Made by a program: the position numbers and the translations under genes. The notes below the pieces were generated by a model. The model saw only the letters and a list, made by a program, of their open reading frames with translations. It did no database searches and had not been told where the DNA came from. Of a DNA stretch of 64,000 nt, positions 34,483-45,433 are shown piece after piece; the first letter of the stretch is position 1; every line of letters begins with the position of its first letter. This DNA is from Mesorhizobium sp. B2-7-1 (GTDB lineage Bacteria > Pseudomonadota > Alphaproteobacteria > Rhizobiales > Rhizobiaceae), in assembly GCF_006440735.1 (NCBI RefSeq), contig NZ_VFUA01000012.1:1-64000 (forward strand), given 5' to 3'.

Positions 34483-35340
34483 ATGGTCAAGTTCCTGCCG
34501 CTGAAAGAGGCGGTCGCGGAAAATCTGCATGACGGCGACACGGTCGCTTTCGAGGGCTTCACGCATCTGATCCCGACCGCCGCCGCGCATGAGGCGATCC
34601 GCCAGGGCTTTCGCGACCTGACGCTGGTCCGCATGACGCCCGACCTGATCTACGACCAGATGATCGGCATGGGCATGGCGAAGAAGGTCGTCTTCTCCTA
34701 TGTCGGCAATCCGGGCGTCGGCCTGCTCAGGCGCGCCCGCGACGCGATCGAGAACGGCTTTCCGCAAGCCATCGAAGTCGAAGAGCACAGCCATGCCGGC
34801 ATGGCCAACGCCTATGAGGCGGGCGCCGCCGGCCTGCCTTGCGCGGTGTTTCGCGGCTATCGAGGCGCAGGTCTTGCCGCGGTCAATCCCAACATCAGAT
34901 CCGTCACCTGCCCCTTTACCGGCGAGGCGCTGGCCGCTGTTCCCTCGATCCGGCCGGACGTCACCTTCATCCACGCGCAAAAGGCCGACCGGAAAGGCAA
35001 TGTGCTGGTCGAGGGCATCATCGGCATCCAGAAGGAGGCCGTTCTTGCCGCAAAGCGCGCCGTGGTGACGGTCGAGGAAGTGGTCGACAATTTCGACGAC
35101 CTCCATCCCAACCTCACCGTGCTGCCGAACTGGACGATCGCGACGATTTCGGTCGTGCCGGGCGGCTCGCACCCCTCCTACACGCATGGCTACTACGAAC
35201 GCGACAACGCCGCTTATCTCGAATGGGACGAGATCGCCGCCGACCGCGAGCGCTTCCAGGCATGGATCCGGAAGAACGTCATCGAAAGCAGCGCGGACGA
35301 CTTTGCCGGCCGCGTCGAGCATCTGAGGAAAGCCGCATGA
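34483..35340 (+). CDS. pcaI: 3-oxoadipate CoA-transferase subunit A
   Basis: This 285-residue alpha subunit belongs to the glutaconate-type CoA-transferase group, as does CatI. Visible are DTVAFEGFTHLIPTAAAHEA, LTLVRMTPDLIYDQMIG, VFSYVGNPGVGLLRR and CPFTGEALAAVPSIRPDV. With subunit B it moves CoA from succinyl-CoA to 3-oxoadipate in the cytoplasm. CGGAG precedes the ATG at 34483. The stop overlaps subunit B by ATGA. Confidence 0.92.
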   Translation: MVKFLPLKEAVAENLHDGDTVAFEGFTHLIPTAAAHEAIRQGFRDLTLVRMTPDLIYDQMIGMGMAKKVVFSYVGNPGVGLLRRARDAIENGFPQAIEVEEHSHAGMANAYEAGAAGLPCAVFRGYRGAGLAAVNPNIRSVTCPFTGEALAAVPSIRPDVTFIHAQKADRKGNVLVEGIIGIQKEAVLAAKRAVVTVEEVVDNFDDLHPNLTVLPNWTIATISVVPGGSHPSYTHGYYERDNAAYLEWDEIAADRERFQAWIRKNVIESSADDFAGRVEHLRKAA

Positions 35341-36140
35341 GCGACAAGACCGATCTGGGCTTCACACCCAACGAGATGATGACGATCGCCGCCAGCCGCG
35401 CGCTGAAGAGCGACGATGTCTGCTTCGTCGGCATCGGCGCGCCGTCGGCCGCCTGCAACGTCGCGCGGCTGACGCATGCGCCGGATATCACCTTGATCTA
35501 TGAGAGCGGCACCATCGGCACCGCGCCGGACGTGCTGCCGCTGTCGATCGGCGACGGCGAATTGTGCGAGACGGCGGTCACCACCGTCGCGGTGCCGGAG
35601 ATGTTCCGCTACTGGCTGCAAGGCGGCCGCATCTCGATCGGCTTCCTGGGCGCCGCCCAGCTCGACAAGTTCGGCAACATCAACACCACCGTCATCGGCG
35701 ACTATGCGCATCCCAAGACCCGCCTGCCCGGCGGCGGCGGCGCGCCGGAGATCGCCACCTCGTCGAGACAGGTCTACATCACCATGGCGCAGTCGAAGCG
35801 CGGCATGGTCGAGAAGATCGACTTCTTCACCTCCTTCGGCCATGGCGACGGCGGCGATCACCGCCAGCGCCTCGGCATCGACACCGCCGGCCCGACGCTT
35901 TTGATCACCGACCTCGCCATCTGGAAGCCCGACCCGGCGACTAAGGAATTCACCGTCGTTTCGCTGCATCCGGGCGTCAGCCGCGAGCAGGTGCAGGACA
36001 CCTGTGGCTGGACGGTCAAGTTCGCGCAGGCCCTTGACGAGACGCCGGCGCCGACGGAACTCGAGCTGAAGACATTGCGCGACCTGCAGGCCCGCACCAA
36101 GGCAGCGCATCAAGGGACCGCCAAAGGGAAAGCTGCCTAG
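35337..36140 (+). CDS. pcaJ: 3-oxoadipate CoA-transferase subunit B
   Basis: This 267-residue beta subunit carries the catalytic glutamate in the motif IYESGTIG, which forms the glutamyl-CoA intermediate, and the glycine-rich LPGGGGAPEIATSS. The start overlaps the pcaI stop (ATGA) and the stop is immediately followed by the pcaF start. These three genes finish the beta-ketoadipate route. Confidence 0.93.
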   Translation: MSDKTDLGFTPNEMMTIAASRALKSDDVCFVGIGAPSAACNVARLTHAPDITLIYESGTIGTAPDVLPLSIGDGELCETAVTTVAVPEMFRYWLQGGRISIGFLGAAQLDKFGNINTTVIGDYAHPKTRLPGGGGAPEIATSSRQVYITMAQSKRGMVEKIDFFTSFGHGDGGDHRQRLGIDTAGPTLLITDLAIWKPDPATKEFTVVSLHPGVSREQVQDTCGWTVKFAQALDETPAPTELELKTLRDLQARTKAAHQGTAKGKAA

Positions 36141-37346
36141 ATGACTGAAGCCTTCATCTGCGACTACATCCGCACGCCGATCGGCCGCTTCGGCGGTGCG
36201 CTGTCCTCCGTCCGCGCCGACGATCTGGGCGCCATCCCGTTGCGGGCGCTCGTGGAGCGCAACAAGAGCGTCGATTGGGCCGCGATAGACGACGTCGTCT
36301 ATGGCTGCGCCAATCAAGCGGGCGAGGACAACCGCAACGTGGCGCGCATGGCGCTGCTGCTGGCCGGCCTGCCGCAGGATACCCCCGGCTCGACTGTCAA
36401 TCGCCTCTGCGGCTCGGGCATGGACGCCGCCACCATCGCCGCGCGCGCCATCAAGGCCGGCGAGGCCGAGCTGATGATTGCCGGCGGCGTCGAATCGATG
36501 AGCCGCGCTCCCTTCGTCATGCCGAAGGCCGACGCCGCCTTCTCGCGCAACGCCGAAATCTACGACACCACCATTGGCTGGCGTTTCGTCAACCCGCTGA
36601 TGAAGAAACAATATGGCGTCGATTCCATGCCGGAGACCGGCGAGAACGTCGCCGAGGATTTTTCCGTCTCCCGAGCCGACCAGGACGCCTTCGCGGTACG
36701 CAGCCAGGACAAGGCGGTGGCCGCGCAAGAGAGTGGCCGGCTGGCGAAGGAGATCACGCCGGTGACCATCCCGCAGAGGAAGGGTGACGTGATCGTCGTC
36801 GCGAAGGACGAACACCCCCGCGCCGGCACCACTACAGAGGCTCTGGCCAAACTGCCGACGCCGTTCCGCCAGGGTGGTACGGTGACCGCCGGCAACGCTT
36901 CCGGCGTCAATGACGGCGCTGCCGCCCTCATCATCGCCTCCGAAGCAGCGGCGAGGAAGCATGGGCTGACGCCGATCGCCCGCATCCTCGGCGGTGCCGT
37001 CGCCGGTGTGGCGCCGCGTATCATGGGCATCGGCCCGGCGCCGGCCACGAAGAAGCTTTGCGCCCGCCTCGGCCTGACGCCGGGACAGTTCGATGTCATC
37101 GAATTGAACGAAGCCTTCGCCTCCCAGGGCATTGCCGTGCTCCGCCAACTCGGAATTTCCGAGAAAGCGGAGCATGTAAACCCCAATGGCGGCGCCATCG
37201 CGCTCGGTCATCCGCTCGGCATGTCGGGCGCGCGCATCACCGGCACGGCGGCGCTCGAGTTGCGCGAGCGCGGCGGCAAGCTGGCTTTGGCCACCATGTG
37301 CATCGGCGTCGGCCAGGGCATCGCCATCGCGCTTGAGCGGGTCTGA
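36141..37346 (+). CDS. pcaF: 3-oxoadipyl-CoA thiolase
   Basis: This 401-residue thiolase has the nucleophilic cysteine in NRLCGSGMDAA (about residue 90), the conserved NEAFASQ, the GGAIALGHPLGMSGAR histidine motif and the C-terminal proton-acceptor cysteine in MCIGVGQG. It splits 3-oxoadipyl-CoA into acetyl-CoA and succinyl-CoA. Its first base follows the pcaJ stop directly. It converges with pobA, 13 bases apart. Confidence 0.95.
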   Translation: MTEAFICDYIRTPIGRFGGALSSVRADDLGAIPLRALVERNKSVDWAAIDDVVYGCANQAGEDNRNVARMALLLAGLPQDTPGSTVNRLCGSGMDAATIAARAIKAGEAELMIAGGVESMSRAPFVMPKADAAFSRNAEIYDTTIGWRFVNPLMKKQYGVDSMPETGENVAEDFSVSRADQDAFAVRSQDKAVAAQESGRLAKEITPVTIPQRKGDVIVVAKDEHPRAGTTTEALAKLPTPFRQGGTVTAGNASGVNDGAAALIIASEAAARKHGLTPIARILGGAVAGVAPRIMGIGPAPATKKLCARLGLTPGQFDVIELNEAFASQGIAVLRQLGISEKAEHVNPNGGAIALGHPLGMSGARITGTAALELRERGGKLALATMCIGVGQGIAIALERV

Positions 37347-37359
37347 CAGCCCAGGCAGA

Positions 37360-39587
<2,228 letters not shown>

Positions 39588-39598
39588 AGCGGCCACGG

Positions 39599-40213
39599 TC
39601 AGCTGTCGAAGAAGACCGTCTCCTTTTCGCCCTGCAAATGGACGTCGAAGACGTAAGTATCGCCCTGGCGCTCCGCGATCAGCGTCGGCACGCGCAGGCG
39701 ATGTTCGATGCGGCCGAGGATCGGATCCTCGGCATTGGCCTTTTCCTCGTCCGAAAGATAGAGCCGCGTGTGGAGGCCGACATTGATGCCGCGCGCTACG
39801 ATCCACAGTGTGAAGTGTGGCGCCATCAGCCGGCCGTCGCGGAACGGCACGCGGCCAGGCTTGATCGTCCGGAACAGGCAGACGCCCGTTTCCATGTCGG
39901 TCGGCTGCCGGCCCCAACCCTGGAAGTTGGGATCGGCCGCGCCGCGCATTTCAGCCGGCGAATTGTAGAGCCCGTTGGCGTCCGCCTGCCAGATCTCGAT
40001 CAGCGCATCCTTGAGCGGCGTGCCGGTGCCGTCGAGCACGCGGATGCGGAGATCGATGCGATCCCCCTTGGTCTCACCGTTGAGCATCGCCGAGCCAAGG
40101 TCGCTCGCATAGACGCCGCCGATGCCGCAGAAATTGGGCGTCAGCCCGATATGCACATAGGGGCCGGCGGTCTGCGAAGGCCTTTCCTTCAGCCGGTCGA
40201 GCGACTGCGCCAT
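39599..40213 (-). CDS. pcaG: Protocatechuate 3,4-dioxygenase alpha subunit
   Basis: This 204-residue subunit has the start SQTAGPYVHIGLTP and the intradiol-dioxygenase core GTGTPLKDALIEIWQADANG and PHFTLWIVARGINVGLHTR. It lacks the iron ligands, as alpha subunits do, and assembles with PcaH. The start and the pcaH stop share one base (TGATG). Confidence 0.94.
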   Translation of the reverse strand: MAQSLDRLKERPSQTAGPYVHIGLTPNFCGIGGVYASDLGSAMLNGETKGDRIDLRIRVLDGTGTPLKDALIEIWQADANGLYNSPAEMRGAADPNFQGWGRQPTDMETGVCLFRTIKPGRVPFRDGRLMAPHFTLWIVARGINVGLHTRLYLSDEEKANAEDPILGRIEHRLRVPTLIAERQGDTYVFDVHLQGEKETVFFDS

Positions 40214-40965
40214 CAATTGCCCTCCGGCCTGTTCTCGAACAGCGTCGAGCGCCGCCCGCGCAGCACGATGTCGAACTTGTAGGCAAGCGCGTCCATCGGG
40301 ATCGTCGAGTGCATGTCGAGCGCCGCGATCAGCGCCTCGACCGCCGCCTTGCTCGAAATGCCGCCGACGATCGGGCAGCGCCAGATCAGCGGATCGCCTT
40401 CGAAATACATCTGCGTGATCAGCCGCTGCGCGAAGCCGTGGCCGAACACGGAAAAATGGATATGCGCCGGGCGCCAATCGTTCGGGCCGTTCGGCCACGG
40501 ATACGGCCCGGGCCTGACGGTGCGAAAGGCGTAGCTCCCATCCTCGCCGGTGATGGTGCGGCCGCAGCCACCGAAATTCGGATCGAGCGGGGCGAGATAA
40601 CCGTCTTTCTTGTGGCGGTAGCGTCCGCCGGCATTGGCCTGCCAGAATTCGAGCAGCACGCCCGGTACGCCACTGCCGCGCTCGTCGAGCACGCGTCCAT
40701 GCACGATAATGCGCTCGCCGATGGCGCTCTCGCCGGCTTTGGCGAAATTGTGGATCAGGTCGTTGTCGAGCTCGCCGAGCATCGCGTGTCCGAACACCGG
40801 GCCGGTCAGTTCCGACAACGTGTTGTCGAACGACAAAAGCGCTTTCTGCGGCGAGCGCAGCACCGAGCTCTTGTAGTTCGGCGTGAAGGCCGGCGGATGC
40901 CACTGGCGGTCGCGCTGGAAGAAGGCGCCGGTCTCCGGCGAGCGGTTGGAGCCTCGCTCAGCCAT
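40213..40965 (-). CDS. pcaH: Protocatechuate 3,4-dioxygenase beta subunit
   Basis: This 250-residue subunit carries the non-haem Fe(III) site. Ligands are Y116 ([11 protein letters not shown]), Y155 (GPYPWPNG), H168 and H170 ([11 protein letters not shown]), with the same spacing (39, 13 and 2 residues) as in the Pseudomonas enzyme. It cleaves the protocatechuate ring between the hydroxyl groups. It overlaps pcaC by eight bases. Confidence 0.95.
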   Translation of the reverse strand: MAERGSNRSPETGAFFQRDRQWHPPAFTPNYKSSVLRSPQKALLSFDNTLSELTGPVFGHAMLGELDNDLIHNFAKAGESAIGERIIVHGRVLDERGSGVPGVLLEFWQANAGGRYRHKKDGYLAPLDPNFGGCGRTITGEDGSYAFRTVRPGPYPWPNGPNDWRPAHIHFSVFGHGFAQRLITQMYFEGDPLIWRCPIVGGISSKAAVEALIAALDMHSTIPMDALAYKFDIVLRGRRSTLFENRPEGN

Positions 40966-41362
40966 GGGCCGTCTTTGCTCCGTCCATCTGCGCGAACACT
41001 TCCTTGGCGATCTTGAAGGCGCGGTTGGCGGCCGGCACGCCGGCATAGATCGCCACATGCAGGAACGCTTCACAAATGTCGTCACGCGAGGCGCCCGTAT
41101 TGGCGGTGGCGCGCACATGCATGGCCACTTCCTCGTCATGGCCAAGTGCTGCAAGCAGCGCCAGCGTCACGATCGAGCGCTCGCGCTTCGACCAGCCAGG
41201 CCGCGCCCAGACCGTTCCCCAGGCGGCTTCGGTGATCAGCTGCTGGAACGGCCGGTCGAAATCGGTCGCGGCGTCTTCGGCACGGTCGACATGCGGGCTG
41301 CCGAGCACGGAACGGCGGACCTCGAGACCGGTCCGGTAGCGGTTCTTCGTGACATCATCCAT
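40958..41362 (-). CDS. pcaC: 4-carboxymuconolactone decarboxylase
   Basis: This 134-residue protein is of the AhpD/CMD fold with [40 protein letters not shown] and [19 protein letters not shown]. It decarboxylates 4-carboxymuconolactone to 3-oxoadipate enol-lactone. It overlaps both pcaD and pcaH by eight bases, showing tight coupling. Confidence 0.94.
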   Translation of the reverse strand: MDDVTKNRYRTGLEVRRSVLGSPHVDRAEDAATDFDRPFQQLITEAAWGTVWARPGWSKRERSIVTLALLAALGHDEEVAMHVRATANTGASRDDICEAFLHVAIYAGVPAANRAFKIAKEVFAQMDGAKTAHG

Positions 41363-42167
41363 GAGCAGGCTTTCCCTCAGGCAACGAGGCGACGAAATCG
41401 CGGATCAAAGTGACGAGCGCTTCGGGCTGCTCGACGCACGGGATATGCGCGCAATTGCGGATCACTTCGAAACGTGCGCCGGGAATCAGTCCGGCCAGCG
41501 AGCGGACGAGATCCGGCGGCGTCGAACCGTCCTGGTCGCCGACGACGCAAAGCGTCGGCACCGCGATACGCCGCGCGCTGTCGGTGAAATCGGCATCGCG
41601 CAGCGCCATGCAGGTACCGATGTAGCCAGGCAGTGCCTGCCTGGTGAGCATGTTGCGGCAGCCGGCCAGATCCGGCGCGCGCTTGGCATAGAACTCGGGC
41701 GTAAACCACACTTTCATGATGCCGTCGGCGATCACCTCGATGCCGTGGCGCTCGACGGCCGCGATGCGCGTGTTCCAGCTCTCGGCGGTGCCGATCTTAT
41801 GCGCCGTGTCGCTCAGGATCAGCGCCTCCACGCATCTGGGGTGGCGGGTATAGAGCCGCTGCGCAATCATGCCGCCGACGGACAGCCCGAAGAGCACGAC
41901 CTTGTCGAAGCCGAGATGATCGATGAGGGCGACCAGATCGTCGACATGGTCGTCGATGGAGCGCACGCCGCTGCCGATATCTGACAGCCCATGGCCGCGC
42001 TTGTCATAGACGAGCATCGGCATTTCACCGGTAAGCCGCGCGACGACGTCGTCCCAGATCCGGAAATCGGTGCCCAGCGAATTGATGAAGATGATCGGGC
42101 GCGACGTGCCGGGCGCTTGTATGTAGCGGTGGTGCAGCGTGACGCCGCCGATGCTGACGAATGGCAC
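41355..42167 (-). CDS. pcaD: 3-oxoadipate enol-lactone hydrolase
   Basis: This 270-residue alpha/beta hydrolase has the nucleophile S96 in FGLSVGGMIAQ, MLVYDKRGHGLSD, and a C-terminal catalytic histidine in NCAHIPCVEQPEA. It opens the enol-lactone to 3-oxoadipate. The GTG at 42167 is preferred because GAGGA lies at good spacing; an earlier in-frame start would fall inside that site. It is the first gene of pcaDCHGB-pobA, directly below the PcaQ site. Confidence 0.92.
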   Translation of the reverse strand: MPFVSIGGVTLHHRYIQAPGTSRPIIFINSLGTDFRIWDDVVARLTGEMPMLVYDKRGHGLSDIGSGVRSIDDHVDDLVALIDHLGFDKVVLFGLSVGGMIAQRLYTRHPRCVEALILSDTAHKIGTAESWNTRIAAVERHGIEVIADGIMKVWFTPEFYAKRAPDLAGCRNMLTRQALPGYIGTCMALRDADFTDSARRIAVPTLCVVGDQDGSTPPDLVRSLAGLIPGARFEVIRNCAHIPCVEQPEALVTLIRDFVASLPEGKPAHG

Positions 42168-42173
42168 GATTTC

Positions 42174-42253
42174 GATCCTCCAAAGCCACATTGCACGAGC
42201 CGTTTGGTTCGGTAAAATGATATTTTGCGGCGTTTCATTAACTCTGAGGTTAT
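42174..42253 (-). promoter_or_regulatory. pcaD promoter with PcaQ box (copy 1)
   Basis: On the minus strand ATAACC-TCAG-AGTTAA (42253-42238) matches the PcaQ consensus I recall (ATAACC-N4-GGTTAA) in 11 of 12 defined bases. Below it, 42240-42174 continues to the pcaD ribosome site. The 67-base stretch is repeated at 43217-43283 with only six differences. Confidence 0.75.
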
Positions 42254-42259
42254 CGAACC

Positions 42260-43177
42260 ATGGCCGAAAGCCGGATTCGCTTCCGCCACCTGCAGGCCTT
42301 TCTCGAAGTCGCCCGGCAAGGCAGCGTCGCGCGCGCGGCCGACTTCCTGCATGTCAGCGCGCCGGCTGTGACCAAGACCTTGCGTGAGTTGGAAGAAGCA
42401 CTCGGCGTCGCGGTGGTCGAGCGCGACGGGCGCGGCATCCGTGTCACGCGCCTCGGCGAAATCTTTCTTGGGCATGCCGGCTCGGCGATCTCCGCATTGA
42501 AGCGCGGCGTCGATTCCGTACGCCAGGACGGCGCCCTCAATCGCGACCCGATCCGCATCGGCGCGCTGCCGACCGTATCGGCGCGGGTGATGCCGCTCGC
42601 CATGAACCTGTTCCTCGAGGAGAACACCGGCGCCGCGCTCAAGATCGTGACTGGCGAGAACGCGGTGCTGCTCGAGCAACTGCGGGTCGGCGCGCTAGAC
42701 CTCGTCGTCGGTCGCCTCGCGGCGCCGGAGCACATGACCGGCTTTTTCTTCGAGCACCTCTATTCTGAACAGGTGCTGTTCGTCGTGCGGGCCGGGCATC
42801 CCTTAGCGGAGCCCGGGGCAGACATTTTCACGCGGCTCGACGAGTTCCCCGTCCTGATGCCGACGCGGGAATCCGTCATCCGTCCTTTCGTCGACCGGCT
42901 CTTCATCACCAACGGCATGACCGCGCCGGCGACGGAAATCGAAACCGTTTCCGATTCCTTCGGCCGCTCCTTCATGCGCCAGAGCAATGCGGTATGGATC
43001 ATCTCGGCCGGCGTCGTCGCCAACGAGATCGCCAGCGGTGCCTTCGTCGCCCTGCCCGTGGACACTGAAGAGACCAAAGGGCCGGTGGGCTTGACCATGC
43101 GCACCGACACCGCGCCCTCGCCCGCCTTCACCATCCTCCTGCAGACGATCCGCGAAGCGGCGCGGCATCACGCCTGA
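42260..43177 (+). CDS. pcaQ: LysR-family activator of protocatechuate genes
   Basis: This 305-residue LysR protein has the winged helix RFRHLQAFLEVARQGSVARA and LHVSAPAVTKTLRELEEALG. The effector domain includes LVVGRLAAPEHMTGFFFEHL. It lies divergent to pcaD with the PcaQ box between, the arrangement of pcaQ in Agrobacterium and Sinorhizobium. Besides pcaD it probably also controls the importer downstream through the second box. Confidence 0.93.
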   Translation: MAESRIRFRHLQAFLEVARQGSVARAADFLHVSAPAVTKTLRELEEALGVAVVERDGRGIRVTRLGEIFLGHAGSAISALKRGVDSVRQDGALNRDPIRIGALPTVSARVMPLAMNLFLEENTGAALKIVTGENAVLLEQLRVGALDLVVGRLAAPEHMTGFFFEHLYSEQVLFVVRAGHPLAEPGADIFTRLDEFPVLMPTRESVIRPFVDRLFITNGMTAPATEIETVSDSFGRSFMRQSNAVWIISAGVVANEIASGAFVALPVDTEETKGPVGLTMRTDTAPSPAFTILLQTIREAARHHA

Positions 43178-43203
43178 CGATCGGCCTATCGGTTCGGTAT
43201 CCA

Positions 43204-43283
43204 CTAACTCAGGGGTTAATGAAACACCGTAAAATATCATTTTACCGAACCAAACCGCTAGTGCAATGTGGCTGCGGAGGATC
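43204..43283 (+). promoter_or_regulatory. Second PcaQ-type promoter (copy 2) before the aromatic importer
   Basis: CTAACT-CAGG-GGTTAA (43204-43219) is a PcaQ-type box. It is followed by 64 further bases that repeat the pcaD promoter, 61 of 67 identical over 43217-43283, including a now unused ribosome site GGAGGATC. The order relative to the downstream gene is the same as at pcaD, so PcaQ should activate the importer. Confidence 0.7.
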
Positions 43284-43300
43284 AAAAGCCGGGCCGTCCG

Positions 43301-43327
43301 GCTGCAAACGGAAGACCCGTTTGCAGC
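43301..43327 (+). other. Leader hairpin before the importer binding-protein gene
   Basis: GCTGCAAACGG and CCGTTTGCAGC form a perfect 11-bp stem with the loop AAGAC, about 30 bases before the start codon (43358). A smaller stem (AGCCGG/CCGGCT, 43287-43303) precedes it and would compete with its first bases. No U-tract follows; a leader stability or translation-control role is possible. Confidence 0.5.
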
Positions 43328-43357
43328 CGTATCGAACGGCTACAGAGGGAGGAGCAG

Positions 43358-44674
43358 ATGTCTCGCATTATCGGCAGCAAGCCCGGCATTTCGGGCATTT
43401 CACGGCGCCAGTTCATTGCCACTTCGGTGGCCGGCGGCGCGGCGCTGGCATTCGGCCGCGGCAAGGCCTTCGCGCAAGCCGCCGACACGCTCAAGGTCGG
43501 CTTCGTCAGCCCGCGTACCGGCCCGCTCGCCGGCTTCGGCGAGACCGACGGCTACGTGCTCGACCTCGCCCGTAAGGCTCTGGCCAACGGCATCGAGCTC
43601 GGCGGCAAGAAATACAGCGTCGAGATTGTCGACCAGGACACCCAGTCGGATCCGTCCCGCGCCGGCCAGCTTGCCAAGGACCTGATCAACAATCAGTCCA
43701 TCGACCTGATGCTCGCGGTGTCCACGCCGGAGGTCATCAATCCGGTGGCCGACGCCTGCGAGGCGGCCGGCGTGCCTTGCCTCTCCACCGTAATGCCCTG
43801 GGAGGCCTGGTATTTCGGCCGAGGCGCCAAGCCGGGCCAGCCCTCGCCATTCAAATGGACCTATCATTTCGGCTTCGGCGTCGAGGAATTCTTCAAGGCC
43901 TATATCTCGCAGTGGAACCTGATCGAGACCAACAAGAAGGTCGGCGTCATGTATCCCAACGACGCCGACGGCAACGCCATCCGCGCCCATCTGGCGCCGC
44001 TTCTGGCCAAGCAGGGTTTCACCATCGTCGATCCCGGCGCCTACGAGACTGGCACCACCGACTATTCCTCGCAGATCGCGCTGTTCAAGCAGGAGGGCGT
44101 CGAGATCTTCAACTCCTTCCCGATCCCGCCCGACTTCGCCGCCTTCTGGCGCCAGGCCGCGCAGCAAGGCATGACCCGACAGATCAAGATCGCCCAGGTC
44201 GCCAAGACCGGCCTGTTCCCGTCCGACATCGAGGCGCTCGGCGATCTCGGCATGAAGATTTCGAGCGCCGCCTATTGGCACAAGGCCTTCCCCTACAAGT
44301 CGTCGCTGACCGGCGTCTCGGGCACAGAGCTTGCCGATGGCTATGAGGCAGCGAGCGGCAAGCAGTGGACGCAGCAGCTCGGCGCCTCGATGTCGTTGCT
44401 CGATGCCGGCTTCGCGGCCCTTAAGACAAGCGCCAACGCCAAGGACAAAGCGGCGGTCGCCAAGGCGCTGAGCACGCTCAAGACCGAGACCATGGGCGGC
44501 AAGGTCGACTTCACCAGCGGCCCCGTCCCCAATGTCTCGCCCGGTCCGATCATCGGCACGCAATGGGTCGCCGCCAAGGAAGGCTCGAAATTCCCGCTCG
44601 ACTATGTCGTGACCGAGAACGCCACCGACCCGAACGTGCCGGTCGAGGCCAAGCTGCAGCCTTACAACGGCTGA
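43358..44674 (+). CDS. ABC transporter binding protein, Liv type (probable protocatechuate/aromatic acid binder)
   Basis: This 438-residue binding protein has a twin-arginine-like signal (SRRQFIATSVAGGAALAFG, cleavage after AFAQA) and a Leu/Ile/Val-type periplasmic fold (LKVGFVSPRTGPLAGFGETD, VSTPEVINPVADACEAAGVP). AGAGGGAGGAG precedes the ATG at 43358. The duplicated PcaQ promoter upstream points to protocatechuate or a related aromatic as ligand, as in the PcaQ-regulated importer of Sinorhizobium meliloti. First gene of a seven-gene plus-strand operon. Confidence 0.88.
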   Translation: MSRIIGSKPGISGISRRQFIATSVAGGAALAFGRGKAFAQAADTLKVGFVSPRTGPLAGFGETDGYVLDLARKALANGIELGGKKYSVEIVDQDTQSDPSRAGQLAKDLINNQSIDLMLAVSTPEVINPVADACEAAGVPCLSTVMPWEAWYFGRGAKPGQPSPFKWTYHFGFGVEEFFKAYISQWNLIETNKKVGVMYPNDADGNAIRAHLAPLLAKQGFTIVDPGAYETGTTDYSSQIALFKQEGVEIFNSFPIPPDFAAFWRQAAQQGMTRQIKIAQVAKTGLFPSDIEALGDLGMKISSAAYWHKAFPYKSSLTGVSGTELADGYEAASGKQWTQQLGASMSLLDAGFAALKTSANAKDKAAVAKALSTLKTETMGGKVDFTSGPVPNVSPGPIIGTQWVAAKEGSKFPLDYVVTENATDPNVPVEAKLQPYNG

Positions 44675-44692
44675 TCCATCGGGGACCGCATC

Positions 44693-45433
44693 GTGAACGC
44701 CATGCCCAACGGTGCGATCCTCAGCGCCGCCGGCATCCACAAGCGCTTCGGCGCGCTTGTGGTGCTCGACGACATCGACTTCGCCATGGGCGCCGACGAG
44801 GCGGTCGGCATCGTCGGCCCGAACGGCGCCGGCAAGACCACGCTGCTCAGCGTGCTCTCCGGCGCCTATCCGCCGAGCGCCGGAACGATCGCCTTCAAGG
44901 GTGGCGACGTGACGGCGCTGCCGGCCACGCAACGCTGCCGGCTGGGGCTGGTCCGCACCCATCAGGTGCCGAAACCCTTTGGCGGCATGACCGCTTTCGA
45001 GAATGTCTTCGTCGCCGCCTCGCATGGCGCCGGGCTCAGCCGCGACGAGGCCTATGAGGAAGCGCTTGGATCGCTGAAGCTGTGCGGCATGCTTGGCGTC
45101 GCCAACCGGCGCGCCGAAACGCTCGGCCTGCTCGATCGCAAGCGGCTGGAGCTGGCGCGCGCGCTCGCCGCAAAACCGACGCTGCTTCTGCTCGACGAGA
45201 TCGGCGGCGGCCTGACCGATGGCGAGGCCGGCGAGCTCGTCGAGACCATCCGCGAATTGCGCCGCCGCAAGATCGGCATCGTCTGGATCGAGCACATCGT
45301 CCATGTCCTGCTGCAGGTGGCCGAGCGCCTGATCTGCATGGATGCCGGCAAGATCATCGCCGACGGCGAGCCGCAGGCGGTGATGGCCGACCCGCAGGTG
45401 ATCAGCGCCTATCTCGGTGGAGGCCCGAAATGA
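44693..45433 (+). CDS. Liv-type ABC transporter ATPase (LivG-like)
   Basis: This 246-residue ATPase has Walker A VGPNGAGKTTLLS and Walker B TLLLLDEIGGGL. Its signature region, usually LSxGxQ, reads LGLLDRKRLELARALA, a degenerate form sometimes seen in LivG-type subunits. GTG 44693 with GGGGA upstream and ATG 44702 are both possible starts. It pairs with the next ATPase. Confidence 0.88.
   Translation: MNAMPNGAILSAAGIHKRFGALVVLDDIDFAMGADEAVGIVGPNGAGKTTLLSVLSGAYPPSAGTIAFKGGDVTALPATQRCRLGLVRTHQVPKPFGGMTAFENVFVAASHGAGLSRDEAYEEALGSLKLCGMLGVANRRAETLGLLDRKRLELARALAAKPTLLLLDEIGGGLTDGEAGELVETIRELRRRKIGIVWIEHIVHVLLQVAERLICMDAGKIIADGEPQAVMADPQVISAYLGGGPK

Noticed and set aside
35214..37211. Minus-strand open frame of 665 codons
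   Set aside because: Runs opposite pcaI, pcaJ and pcaF, all with intact catalytic motifs; no recognisable domain.
43219..43357. Small frame beginning MKHRKISFYRT, with a twin in the pcaD promoter
   Set aside because: The similarity comes from the duplicated promoter DNA; there is no ribosome site and the frames diverge and end differently.
43400..45304. Minus-strand open frame of 634 codons
   Set aside because: Antisense to the importer binding-protein and LivG-like genes; low-complexity shadow.
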